From Onchocerca volvulus (lineage: Eukaryota; Nematoda; Chromadorea; Rhabditida; Onchocercidae): a DNA stretch of 64,000 bases. Under the pieces are notes generated by a model that saw only the letters and a program-made list of their open reading frames with translations, was not told the DNA's origin and ran no database searches. The stretch is from contig HG738137.1 of assembly GCA_000499405.2 (NCBI GenBank), positions 8,167,799 to 8,231,798 of the forward strand. The letters are read 5' to 3'. The position numbers and the translations under genes were made by a program. Shown here piece by piece: positions 25,601-38,400 of the stretch (position 1 is its first letter; each line of letters opens with the position of its first letter).

Positions 25601-28600
25601 ATCAACATATTTTCCATTCTTTCATTATTCCAATTTTAAATTTTAAAATATTCAGTTTTATAATTCATTTAGCAGAAACTTTCTTATCATTAATACTATC
25701 ACTAACAGTAATTTTAGTGATAACAAACTTAAAACTTGAAATAATTAAAAATTATTGTTTTATGAATTGCATTACTATGCCTTATTTGTATCTTCCATGT
25801 TTCTGATTAACATATGATTATTTCCAGTAAACATATGATCAATTTAGTATCGAATACAAGTAGATAATATTTCCAATTTATTGTTAGAATAAAAAAATCA
25901 GTAATTGTCTGATGATTTTGAATTTGTTTAAGGAAAGAATTTCGATATTAACTTTTTCTTTCCTTTTTTTTTTTTTTTTTCTACATCACTCTTATTTTCT
26001 AATGACACATTTTTATGATATCGATTAACAAAAGTGAATTATTAAACAAAAAGTGAAAAAATGAATTAAATAAAAAAAGAAAACAAATTGTAATCAAACT
26101 TACATCATCGATTAAATTGTCCAATTCGGTACTATTATTAAATTTTTCTGCTGAATAGGACAATTTTTTGAGCGGAATTGCTTTTGGTATGATATTAAGC
26201 GGTAAATTTATCTTTTCTTCAATAATATATCGTATCATTTTACAAAATCTAATTGGAAATTGTTTTCGAATTTGCTGTGCCACAATATTCTGTAAGAAAA
26301 CAGAATAATCAAGTGATTAATTATAACCTAACTTTAAGTGAAATATTACTTGTTATTACAAAATTATCGTGTATTTAATTAAATAAGTAAAGTAAGATAT
26401 GGATGAATCAATTTATATTACATTCAATATTTTTTTTCAATTTTTCAAACTCCTGAATAAAATATATATATATATACATATATATATAAATTTGAAATGA
26501 AATAATTATACTGCACAATTATATATATATATATAATTGAACAGTATAATTATTTCATTTCAAATTTCTGATATAAATAAAACAAATGTATTGCTGTCAT
26601 GAAGCAAATTTATTTAGCAATTTATTATAGCAAGTTTATTCAAGTTTATTTGAAGGGAGTTTATGAAGCGAGTTTATTTAAGCAAGTTAATTAAAACAAT
26701 TTTATTTAATTTTTTTTTTTTTTTTGATATTCGATCATGACGACTGGAACATATAAATAATAATCATTACCATTAAAGAGGTAAAAGTTTTTCATATGTT
26801 TTTTTTTCCTTTTTTATTTAGAAATTTAAAAAAAAGAAACTTGGTATAATGAAACCATATGAATGTAGGCACAAAAATGCTGATAATCGTTATCAAAGGG
26901 AGATAAAAAAAAGTAACAATAATTAATTAATGAATTAATTAGCATAATTAGATTAAATGTGAAAAGAATAAAATACTAATTTTTCGTTAATTTTGGTCTA
27001 ATTAATGATTATATTTTTATAATTAAACAAATATGAATCCAAATCTCTGAATTCAAGTTTGAATAATTATTACTGCACATGTCGCATCCAATTTAAAAAT
27101 AGTTTTAAAAGATTATCATAAGAGAAAGTGCGGTAAAATTTTGTAATTTTCCCACATGTTACTTAATTATTATAATTAATTGGATAATAAGAAGGGAAAT
27201 TTTAATTACTTCAAATATAATACTGCTGTTTATAAGTAAATTTTCCACTTACCCGAAAGTTAGAATTGAAAACATCTCCTAAAAGACCACTATTTTTGAA
27301 AAAAACATCAGTAAAACCGACGGATACATAACATCGAATGGAACGGAAATGTGCTGATCCATCTAACGTACGATAAATGGTCAATTGAATTGTTGCCGAA
27401 ATCTAAAATAATTTTCATTTGAAATTTAATTTCTATTTTTATTGAAAAAAAAATTTTATATTTCAAAAAAAATAAAAAATAAAAATTACGGCGGAATATT
27501 TGCAAAAGAAAAAATAAATAAATAAATATGTTACAGATTATTTACAAATACCTTTTCTAAACATTTTTCGAAAGTCTTGGATAATTCAATTTTAAAATTA
27601 ATATTATTAGTAAGCTGAACCTGATGGACACCAACAGATACGGTATTGTTAATGATAACAGGTAATATCATCCCAATTTCTCCATCAACATTTGCTTTCA
27701 TCCTGAAATCTCAATATTTTGCATATATTCATCATTAACACAAATTAATCAATGAGTTAGCTTTCTTTTTCATAAAAATTTATTGCAAAAAAATCGATAA
27801 TTCAAATTTTGAATAGATTAATTTTTTTTCTTTTACTTTTGTTTTTCATTTTTTAATAAATAATAATTATTGCAATTTTTTCAATGCAAAATTTCAAAGC
27901 GTTATTATTTTTTTTAAATTTTAATATTTTTAAATTATAAAAAAAAAAGAGCGAAAAAGTAAGAAAAGCATGAAATATTCAAATTTTGCTACGTAAAATT
28001 TGCAAAAATTTTGAAATATGATAGAATTAGCTCTACAATACTTACTCAAAATCGAGATTTCGTATGGAGAGAACGAGACGATTAGGTGGTGAAGGATTAA
28101 GTGAAACCATTTGTGGACATCTATATCGTGAAATGGTCATATTTGAAATTGTTATACAACCATCAAGCTAAAATTAATTTTTTTTTTTTTTTTTAGAAAA
28201 AAATCGTAATTTAATGAAATTATTTTGATTCTTAATTTTTCCGCATTTTCCTTTTTTTCTTTTTTTTTTTTTTAGGTGGACTTTTTATAAAGAATAAACT
28301 GAAAATTTAAAGAAATTACCATTGGGAAACATTTTTTTGATAATGGTAAACGAAGTCGTCGAATTTCATTGTTGATAATTGGACTAGCTAGAAGACTAGC
28401 AAATAAAAAACCGTTTGGATTAATCCGGATTTCTAGACCGGGTAAACCACGAGTACCATTCAATAAAAGTGGATTGATATCATCATGATCAATATTCCTA
28501 CAAAATTCGTCAAACATATTATTTGAAGTTAAAAAAATTATTCTTTGAGTTTTTTTTTTATTTAGCTTTAATTTAGTTTTCAAAATAAAATTTAGGAATG

Positions 28601-29693
28601 AAATTCAAGCAAAATGACGAGTATTTGCTAATAAATATGTTAATTAAATTTTTTATTACTTGTCAATGGAAATATGCTAATTACTATTTAAACTAAAATT
28701 GCTTAATAATATTTAAAATCAAAATTATTCGCTTTCTCAAATTTAATTACTTCTTAAACTAAAACCTCTCAAGCAAAAGCTAAATTAATTAAAATTATTC
28801 TGTACTTATCTATAGCTATATAAATATAATTAATTTTATTCTTATCATTTAATTAGCTAACAATTTACGATAATTCAATTATTAAAATAATAAATGGTAA
28901 ATTATAATTCGATTCCTTCCGTTTTGTTTTGAAATTCCATTTTTTTTTAAATTTCTTATTTTTTATATATATTTTTTAAATCATAACAAATCATGCGTTA
29001 TATTTATGAGTTTTGTATCTATTGAATTACTTTAATTAAATTATAGGAATAAATATCAGTACAATTCAAAAGCAATTTTTAAAATGGAAATAAAGCAAAA
29101 AATTTTTGAAATTGGAATGTTTTTGAAATTAAATTTTAAAAGGAAAGCAAAAAAAGGACAAAAAAGTTATAATTAATAATGGATAATTGTGAATAACGAG
29201 AAAAGATGGAGAAAAAAAAAAACAAAATTGAAATAAAATAATATACACGAAATCAATTAAAATGTTTTCCATGAAATTGTTCAAAAAGTAATTCACTGAT
29301 AATTTGCATATTATTGGATTTTAATTTAAGAAATTTTGTTTCTTACCTTACATTATTTTCTAACCATTTGCCTTTGTTCAATATAATTTCATTTTAATGA
29401 TTAATAAAATTTCAAATTCTGCTCAAATTTTTGAAATAATCAAATGGAAAGAAAATTTTTTTAAATGTACTAATTACTTCATTCACTGATACTCTTCTTC
29501 TAAAGAATTCTTAAACCTACTAAGACGGAAAAGATGAAAAAAAAAATTGAAAAATTTACTCAAATAGATCGGATTTGCGTATTTGAATTCTTTCTATTTC
29601 ATCATCTGTTGATGCTGTCGGTGATAATCGACTTGCACTATCCAAAATTGTGACTTTTGAACCGAAGCAACCAACAAATAGCAAGAAAAATAG
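19655..29693 (-). CDS. BPI/LBP/CETP-family lipid-binding protein with acidic insert (first exon missing)
   Basis: Twelve exons, 5' to 3': 29693-29560, 28497-28320, 28167-28046, 27702-27552, 27402-27253, 26289-26104, 25185-24979, 24497-24277, 23873-23765, 23382-23100, 22537-22299, 19831-19655. They join in phase to 718 residues. The first listed exon opens inside a hydrophobic signal core (LFFLLFVGCFGS), so a short start exon lies upstream; I could not place it. The N-terminal barrel shows LDGCITISNMTISRYRCP, GLLGDVFN and a Cys-bearing amphipathic segment, as in BPI N-domains. The C-terminal barrel starts near MKVSATPDYFQIGFLAAFG, continues with YAPSVILMAENNG, and ends with LAENFVLDGFDVKL. Family members are secreted and bind lipids or lipopolysaccharide in a two-barrel boomerang. 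Between or within the barrels lie Ser/Asp/Asn-rich exons (24979-25185 and 23100-23382). The latter holds KRRKRS, a furin-type site, and the protein is about 200 residues longer than typical members (about 480). Introns are long; the last (19832-22298) exceeds 2.4 kb. Confidence 0.78.
21943..22015. repeat. Solo terminal-repeat copy of the MITE-like element at 31122
   Basis: The stretch around ATTTCGTTACACAACAAATT matches, with the same flanking order (CCGTC, TA, GAAAA), the reverse complement of the right end of the element at 31122-31305. I see no partner arm nearby, so this is a half or decayed copy inside the last BPI-like intron. Just upstream, near 21568-21620, lies a small tandem duplication ending CACCGCC. 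Confidence 0.55.
26488..26567. repeat. Perfect 26-bp inverted repeat around an AT-dinucleotide palindrome
   Basis: Bases 26488-26513 are the exact reverse complement of 26542-26567. The 28-nt centre contains a palindromic (AT)n run flanked by AATT. It sits in the BPI-like gene intron between exons ending at 27253 and starting at 26289. It is a hairpin or cruciform candidate. Confidence 0.9.
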
Positions 29694-31121
29694 CTGAAAA
29701 TTTGAATGTTTCAAATTAAAATCAGAAAGTTAAAATTTTTTAAATATTGAACTAAAAAACTTTTAATTATCAAAAATTTCTTTTAATCCAATTGGTGTGA
29801 GAAATTAAGAATTTAATTAATTAGTTTAAACATAATTTTAGACATCCACTGTATAATTTTCGTTTTTATGATTTTGTCGTTTTTGTAAGCACAATAATAA
29901 TTAATTAAATTTGTGTGCAAAATTATACAGTACTTTTGTCTCCAATTTATCTTAATCTATAGAATTTCTTTCATCTGATTATAGTACTTCTAGCTAACTA
30001 CAGTATTTTCGGTAATCGTTTAGTTTAACCACATTCCCCACTGATTGTTTTTTTTTTTTTTCGTTTTCTTTGTTTTTTTTATATTATTTTCTCTTTTAAA
30101 TTTTAAATCTTGCAAATTCTTTGCCATTTTAAATGTTATTAACATCTAACTGTTATCTATAATTCACTCTGATCAATATTATTATTAACTGATCTAACAT
30201 TTGTTAAGTATCAGTAATACCAATTATTAAATATTTGTAATTAACAAGCATTGGTATAACAATTATTAATAGTGATAAAATCACTAATATCAATTATCAG
30301 TTCTATAATTAATGAGTATCAATAATATTGAGATATCAAATGTTAATAATTAGCAATTACCAATATTAATTATTAAATATTGGTGATTAACAAATGTTAT
30401 TAATACCATTTATCAAATACCTTAATATCAGTAATTATCAAATGTCAGGTAACAATAATCGGAATTCTTCCAAACTTTTTAAATTATCCATTTGAGATAA
30501 TTAATTGAATAATTTTTATCTCTTCTTTGTTTACTGCATTTTTATGCTAATACTTAATTTTTTAGATGTTTCAGAATCGCTGAAATTATAACAATGTCAG
30601 CTCTGAAATCTTTTTATCGGAAAAAACGGAACAATAATTTCTATGTCTAAATAATCAAAATATTTGCACTGTAAGAATTATGAGTTCTATTTCGATCAAT
30701 TATTCTATTCATTTTAGATTATGTTATTAAATACTTGCTAAAACTTATTCTTAAATAGAAAACTCAATTCAATGCAAATTCTTCTATCTTAAATATCCGG
30801 AAAACAAATTCAGATGTAAATTCTTAAAGTCTAAAAACAAAGCTTATTTTCAATTTGAAATTGTTGTAAAATTAAAATAGCTTCTTTGTTCACATAATTA
30901 TCTTTTTATCCAACAGGATTATATCACAATAAATTTTTGTAAATCATGTAATATCTGAAGAGCATTTCTTCAGTTGCGATTAATCTCGACTATTTCTTCT
31001 TTTGAAATTTTATCAAATATAGTAGATAACATCTCGAATTGTAAATTATATTTCATATTAATAGTGTATTATCGATAACTATCAATTTTTTTTTCTTTTT
31101 TGTACAGTTGCAGCAAATAAA

Positions 31122-31305
31122 ATCCGTCTTCCCAATAACTTCGTTACACAACGATCAAATCGTTACCAATTTCCAACCTCAAAAAACCTTAACTCAGACC
31201 AAAAAATTTGTCGTAAAATAAAAGTTTTTTACGAAAGATTTTTGTGGGGTTGAAAAATGGGAAGGATTAAATTTGTTGTGTAACGAAATTTTTCATAAGA
31301 CGAAC
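31122..31305. mobile_element. MITE-like inverted-repeat element
   Basis: The left end reads CCGTCTTCCCAATAACTTCG then TTACACAACGATC. The reverse complement of the right end reads CGTCTTATGAAAAATTTCG then TTACACAACAAAT. Similarity continues inward for about 50-60 bp to a CAACCTC/CAACCCC block. The element is about 180 bp, non-coding, with imperfect terminal inverted repeats, and a further end copy exists at 21943-22015. These are the marks of a non-autonomous DNA transposon. No clear target-site duplication could be fixed by eye. Confidence 0.6.
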
Positions 31306-31372
31306 TTTATTCGTCGCAACTACGATACAAAACAACAGACTTTATTCGCCGTAACTATGGTACAAAAAAACT
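31304..31372. repeat. Two-copy 35-bp tandem repeat
   Basis: ACTTTATTCGTCGCAACTAC begins at 31304 and is repeated as ACTTTATTCGCCGTAACTAT at 31339, both followed by a GATACAAAA/GGTACAAAA end. It abuts the right end of the MITE-like element. Confidence 0.75.
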
Positions 31373-34300
31373 ATTAATTTTCGACAATATACTATTAATA
31401 TGGAATATAATTTGGACTATATTTGATATATTGAAACAAAAAAAAAAAAAAAACAAATTAAAAATTGAGAAGCGTTGATCGAAAACGTTGAAAGATGTAA
31501 TCTACAGTAATCGCAACCGATCAATGCTTTTTACGTATTATGAACGGTTTACAAAAACAAATGTGAGAAAATCCTGTTGGATACAAAGATAGCCCTGTGA
31601 GCATTACATTTTACAACAATTTAAGCATTGAATCTAAGTTTGATTTTTAGAATAGAAAAATTTACATCTGAATTAGTTTTCCAGATATTCACTAATCAAA
31701 TAAGGCGAGAGGATTTCCATATAAACTGGATTAGCAAATATTTAAAATATTTTAATCAATTAAATTTACAATAAAAGAATTTAGGTATGAATTAGGTTAC
31801 CAGATATTCAAGAAGTGCAAGTACGTTAATTATTTAAAACAAAAATTAAATTTATAAAATTATTTCAACTTTTCTGATACTTTCATACTTGATATGTCTA
31901 ATTTTAAATTCATTACTAGAAACTTCTTTATATTTGATACTATGTTCTGACAAGAAATCTCTTGACATTCTTAAAAATCCCGCAAAAGTTCCAATTTATA
32001 AGATAATGGATAAAAATGATAAAAAACTTTTACATCCACATAAATGTGCATGTTTATAAAATTGATACATTAAATTATAGTTTTTGTTTTACAATCTATT
32101 AATGCGAATGAACATTTTTATTATTTGTTTTCTTTTTTTTCTTTCATTTTCTTACTAACATTTTCTCAAAAATTAATAATTTTACATGTTCATCAACAAT
32201 TTTTATTATCTCTAGTAAATATATTTTTTTCCTGAAAATTTTTTTTTTTTTTTTTTTATGGTACGCAAATTCTTCACATCCTATTAATCAGTCAATATTT
32301 TTACTCATTAACAAATTGTGCACCATATAATTGAATATTGCAATTATCTAATTAATTCATTAATTGAATATGTGAACTATTGAAATATTTTTGAAATTAA
32401 AATCTACAATCTTTTCTTATATCATCCGAAATTGTTTCAAATTCTTGCTTTTTTGCGTAAAATTCTAATAATTTATGGTATTTGAAGCTTATATTAAACT
32501 TTCAATTTCTGTCTCTATAATTTGGATTTTAATTCAAGTAGGAATTTGAATTCAAAAATTTCATAAAATAAATCTCATTAAGCAAAAGTTTTTTTAGACA
32601 TAATGAACTTATTCGACAATTTACCTCTATTTAAAATTATGTTATGCTCATTTTAAACTTATTAATTCAAAATTCTATACAATAATTCTTATTCGTTCAT
32701 TTTAATTGATTTATTCTTTATGTTTACATTATTTAAATCATTTTATTGCCTTATATAATTTAAAATGCTTTTTTACACAAATTATCGCTAACCATTGTTA
32801 TTTCCATCATTTCATATCATTTGAATTATTGTTATCGTCTTGATCGAATCGTTTAATATTCTTCTTTCAATTATATTCTTCCGTTTTTAATTATATCCAT
32901 TTATCATTCGAATGATACCAGTTGCCTTTAAAGCAAATATGTCATATCAAATTTTCAACCCATTTTTTTCCGTTTATCATTATTTCATCATATCATTTTG
33001 TAGCCCAATTTTTTCTCCCATCACATTTAAATCATTCCGATCGATATATTCCAATTTATCTAAGCTATTCATCTTTGCTTACCTTCTTTTCAATATTTTT
33101 TATCCCAAGTATTATTAACAATTTTTTTGTAACTTTTTTCTTTAGAATATTTCTTTTTTCAAACCATCCAAACAAGATTTATCGCTTTGTTTCTTTACTT
33201 TTTTTTTCCATAAACTTATTATCAAAAAATTTTTCATTCCATTAATAATTTCATTTGTTAATTCCTTCTATATATCTTTCATTTAATTAAATAACATCCG
33301 AAATTTTTTGTCAAACTTTATCCCACTTAATTAACTGTTATTTAATAATCAGCAAATACAGTATGACTACAATTCTGATTACTGTTTATACAGTATGAGC
33401 GTTACTCCGATTATCGGCTTGATCCTCTTAATCTATACTCTGATTCATGTCTCAATTTGCATATTGTTTCTTCATGACTTTAACTCTGATTCCCAATATC
33501 AAAAAAAAAAAAACTCAACACCCAATAAAACAAAAAAACAATAATAATAATATATTGTTTGTTGTCTTTTTGCCAGTTGGCACACCATTTTCGCACAACC
33601 ATATTTTAATTGCCATTTCAAACAGCATACCCGTTTCTCGATGACTTATATTTCTGATTGTTATTTCAATTATAATACCGTTTCCTCATGACTAAACTTT
33701 GGTTACTATCTCAATTAGGATACCATTTCTTTATTGCTTCAGCTCTCATATCACTTCTTAATGACTTATATTTCTAATTACTGCTTCCAATAGCAAACCA
33801 TTTCCCAGTATTTATTGTGATACGATAAATAACAATAATAACCCTTCCCATTTCTCTTCTTCGATAAATTATTTATTTCAGTTCTTTAGTATTGTTATTC
33901 ATGTTATTAATCTCTTCCTACTCTTAATTATTGCTTTACATCAATCAATAATATTTGTCCTTCTTCCTAATTTTTTATTTTTTATTTTTAATCATTACCA
34001 CTTTCATTTCAAATAAATCTAACATTTCTATATTTATTTCTACTTTCCTATCTTCAATGTTACTTTTCTTTTTAACACAGTCATCCGTTTTATCAGTCCA
34101 TTTTTTTCAATTGTTTCATTGTGTTATTGATAATTCGGATCGAAATATTAATAAATTGGTAATTTAAATCTCAACTGTAAATTAAGAGTGACGATAAGAT
34201 AATTATAATTACGACAAATAAAAATAATCAAGACATTAAACAAAAGTATAGCAAACACATAGCAAACAAAGCATAGCAAACAAAAGAACTGACGAATTAT

Positions 34301-34636
34301 GGAATATGGTGAGAAGTTACTAGAAGTTTTTCATTTCATGCTTTGCAAAAAAAAACAGTTCTATTAGCTGGTCGATTACTATATTTTATGAAACTTTCTT
34401 TTTTTTTTTTTTTTTTTTGAAATTCTTGCAATGATCAATTTAATCCTTAAAAAAATAATTCTATTTAATAAAACAATTGTCTCAATTTCATTCATTATTA
34501 TAATTAGATATTACAGATATTTGCTTAATGGGTTATTCCGATAGTTATTCATTACTTCAGATTCTAGTAATTCAACAGTTTCTATCATTCAGTTAATATC
34601 GGAATATCGAGAAATTCTAATAATTAATGTTTTCAG

Positions 34637-35482
34637 ATAGCTGATTTACTGATGGATGAACTAGAGTTTCCATCAGGAATTTCGTCTATCTTGACAGGTA
34701 ATGAAAATTATTGATTTTAGTGTACTTATCAAAATTAATCATTCTGATATGAGAGAATTGTTAAAGCTACTATCATCAAATATTCTATTCTTTGTAGAAG
34801 TCCTTAATTTTATTAGGTTTGCATATATTTATTATAAATATAATTATCATTTATTTTTGAAAATTACCAAGTTTAAAAATTATACGATAAATAAAGAAAC
34901 ATCAATTAAAATGTCTCAGTCATGTTTCATGAAGAATTTGAAAATTTCGAAAATTTCTTCCAAACCATTACTGAAAATTAATAGAGAAATATATGAATGA
35001 ATGCAAAAATTTATCAAATAGAAAAAACTTCTAAAAGCAATTGTTTTTTATTAATTTAAACTTGCACTGTCATTTTGTTTCCCTTTTATATTTCTGTTAA
35101 AAATTGAAGGATCAAAAATGAGAAAAAAGAATCATAGGAATGATGAAGAAAAAGATGGTATTTTTTTTTTCTGAAAAACAGAAATTTAAAAAACTGAAAT
35201 GACTGAAATTTTTCATGCTACTCATTAATTATTCAATAATAACAATATGAATGAAATATGATTATAAAAGTCAAACAAATTTTATCCTTTAACTTAACTC
35301 AACAATTGGCTCATCACATAGCAAGTGAATTCTGTTTACCTAAAATGGACCCACGTGAAACACACGTTCAACGTCAACATTTCATTCAATCAAGCGAGAC
35401 GTCATACTCATTGAAAGTTCGAGAACAGGTTGAAGACGTTTCGTCCCACAATTCCTCTAATCATTCGCTTTACCGAATATAA
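34637..35482 (+). CDS. Small unrecognised protein, two exons
   Basis: Exon 34637-34697 follows a clean TTTTCAG and ends ACAG/GTAATG. Exon 35322-35482 follows CATAG and ends in TAA. They join in phase. Starting at the ATG at 34652 gives 68 residues beginning MDELEFPSGISSILTASEF and ending NHSLYRI. The frame upstream of that ATG stays open to the acceptor, so it could be an internal exon of a longer gene or a trans-spliced first exon. Base composition is clearly GC-richer than the surroundings, as in other exons of the window. The sequence is hydrophilic, rich in Ser, Gln, His and Glu, without signal peptide, membrane segment or recognisable domain. Function is unknown. An alternative frame (about 35460-35580) is also open just downstream, so the 3' structure may differ. 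Confidence 0.45.
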
Positions 35483-38400
35483 CAGCTTCATTCCCCACTC
35501 CAGCTATCGTGGCGGGAATTTCAGAGGGAACGAGCTACTCGATTGTTCGTGATTTGGTCTTTTACCCTTGTACTTAAATTCAAATAATCAATTCGCACGT
35601 CAGAATTGCTTTAGAATATTGTATTGCTCATAAAGGAAATGGATGTTATTCCATTAAGAAGTACATTATTATTGAATATATTGAATGATTATTTTGTGAA
35701 ATTTTTGATTTAAAATTTGAAGCTATTATGCAAATCAAAATGATTCAAATTATTAATTTCAACATTCATCGAATTTTATATTATAGTCACCAATTTTTTC
35801 TTAATTTGTTTTCTTCTTCAAACATTACAAAATTTTCTATATTTTAAATAAACTTAGAACTAAATATGGGCTAATTAATGAATGCTATAGATATCTGGTA
35901 TTTTTCAACCAACATATGAGATTATATTTGACCTATAGCCGTATTATTACTCCAGATATGGTAATTATATCAAATAAGTGAACAATGCTAATGATATACT
36001 ATTATTTGATTATAGAACAAAAAATTAGCAAAATTTGAAAAAAATACTAAATTTTAGCTCAACTGATAATTCAAATTGTTGATCAATTTATGAAGGAAGA
36101 GAGAAAAATCCAAAATATTTAAACTTGAAACGTGAGATAATAAATTTGAAAATGAAGACCAGCTGATGAGAACAAGACATCATTTTCAGAAATTAGAAAG
36201 GTTGTATTGTTGTATTTGATAGACTACTAATTAATAGCTTTAGGCGATGTAATAAATGAGTAGAAACTAGTCGATTCAGATTGTTATCAATGATTAGGAA
36301 CAAATGACCACACTTTCTTATCATTCTCATTTCCTTTTCATTCAGTTTATCTTTCGATCGCCTATTTCCAGTAAATATATCAGCTATGAAAGAGATATGA
36401 TAAAGCAGCGAAAGAAAATGGTATAATAATGGGAAAATGAATTAAAAGAGAAAAATTATTATCATCAAAAATTTTTTATGTAATACAAATGATAGAGATG
36501 AGTATTTTAAAGAAAAATAAGGAAAAGATGATTAAAAAAGGAAAAGGCGAAAGAGAAAGAATGATTCAATTTCATTAGATTAAAACTAGTTTTTATCTTT
36601 TGCTTAGCTGAATCATAATATTTAACATTTAATTTACTTTAAAAAAAAAACAAAAAACAAAAAAAAAAGGAAAAAACTTTACGATTTATGAAATTTACAA
36701 AAAAGAGAAAGGAAAATTCTTTGATTTATTATTACAGCAAATACAAATGGCTAAGTAATAATTCAATTTTAACTTCTTTTCTAAAGTTTATTGAATTAAA
36801 TTACAGATAATTTCTTTTCACTTAACAAACAAACGTAAACTTTTATTTTTGGATAATAATTATCCCATTTAAAAAAGTGAAAAAAGTAATCCAATTAAAA
36901 GTCTATAAAATTAAGAAAACAGAAAAAATAAATTGCTGAAAAAAATAAAAATAATACTGCTTTTAAAAAATTTAATACACTTTTTCTTTTTTTCAAAAAT
37001 AATTATAATAGCTAGAATTATTGCTTGGATAAATCGTAACTTATTTTTAAATATACTTTGTTTTTTGCTTTTTTTTTTTGAATACTTTTAAGCAAGAAAT
37101 CCTTTCCTTTGAATGAATCTAAAAATAGGAAATGTGTATTTGACTTTATTCAATTTAATAGTGAAAAAAAGAAGAAATGCAAAACTTGAAATAAATGAAA
37201 TTGTAATATCAATTAACAGTTGTTGTCTTATCATTATCAGCTTAGAATATTATCAGACTTATTCATGAAATATAATAGCATTCCCTTAAGCTATAAGATG
37301 TTTTAGGATCATGAATGATGAATGAAAATATAATGGGCTCAGATTCATTCTAAGGCTTGGACAAAACCAAGTTTTCGGAATTGATTAATAGAAATACTTT
37401 AAGACTCGAATTCATCTTTAGGACATAAACGTGAGTTGTGCTATTGTTGAATCAAATAAGAAATAAAAAATAAAAAAGATGGAAAAGCAGCACAATTAAT
37501 ATATTAATGACATCATTAATTGCTGACTACTGAAAATTAAATTGATAATGAAAGATAAAAAGTTGTCGTACTTGTGACTGGAAAAATTATTAAATTAATT
37601 TGAACAACATTTTTTATCTTCAACAATTTCGTCACCATTACATTTAATCCATTCGGTTAATAATATTATAAACTTCTTTTCCTTTGAATCTAATTATTCC
37701 TTTGTCCATTGATAGTCTTGCATCTAATGGAATTTGTCATTTCATTCATTTAAATGGAACAAGTTCTAATTCGTTTATATTTTAATTAATCTATGTACAT
37801 ATCAATATCTTTATCAATTCTAAACTTTTATCACATTATAGATCAATTTCTCCATTACGCATTATAATATATAAATGCATAATGAAGGAATCTTGAACTT
37901 AAGATATCAATCGGAGTAGCAATGATAAAATGTTTTTATTAAATCACTAATACATTTAACTTATTATTAGGAATAATTTTACTAATTCATTCCTTCAAAT
38001 TCTTTTTCGCTCATATTTTCTCTCTGTAGCTAAGTTATATTATAATCTTTTAGAATTGTAAGTCAGCAATATTCAATGTAAACCATAGCTGAAATGCAAA
38101 CTATAGTTAATATCTATTGCTAGAGCATAAAATATCAGTAAAAGAAAAATAAAAAAAAAAGTGGGTAAAAGTTTCACTTTGCATTAATTTTCAAAATAAC
38201 AGTTCATGATAATATTTGAAAGTAAATGATGCATACATTTTCAATATTGCTATCTCTCAATTTCTTTTAATAATTCAATATTTTTCTAATGCGGAATTTC
38301 CTATGTCACAATTTAAAAAATGTTAAAAGAAAACAGATTTTGGGGAATTTTAAAACCGATAAAATAATCAATTGCCTTAGAATAAGCATGAAAAGGTTTT

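Larger units (their letters stand above)
29694..34636. other. Intergenic region with repeats, no gene seen
   Basis: This must contain the promoter and the unlocated first exon of the BPI-like gene (minus strand). Bases 30170-30440 are a loose repeat of TTATTAAATATTNGTNATTAAC-like units. A MITE-like element lies at 31122-31305, followed by a two-copy 35-bp tandem at 31304-31372. A pyrimidine-rich degenerate tandem of roughly 65 bp occupies about 33420-33810. Reading frames in the pyrimidine-rich part (near 32900-33250 and 33950-34170) are low-complexity Phe/Ile/Ser/Leu and are not supported. Confidence 0.5.

Noticed and set aside
32912..33245. Two overlapping plus-strand frames resembling membrane segments
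   Set aside because: Pyrimidine-rich DNA always yields hydrophobic Phe/Ile/Leu/Ser frames. Two frames are open at once and there are no matching splice signals.
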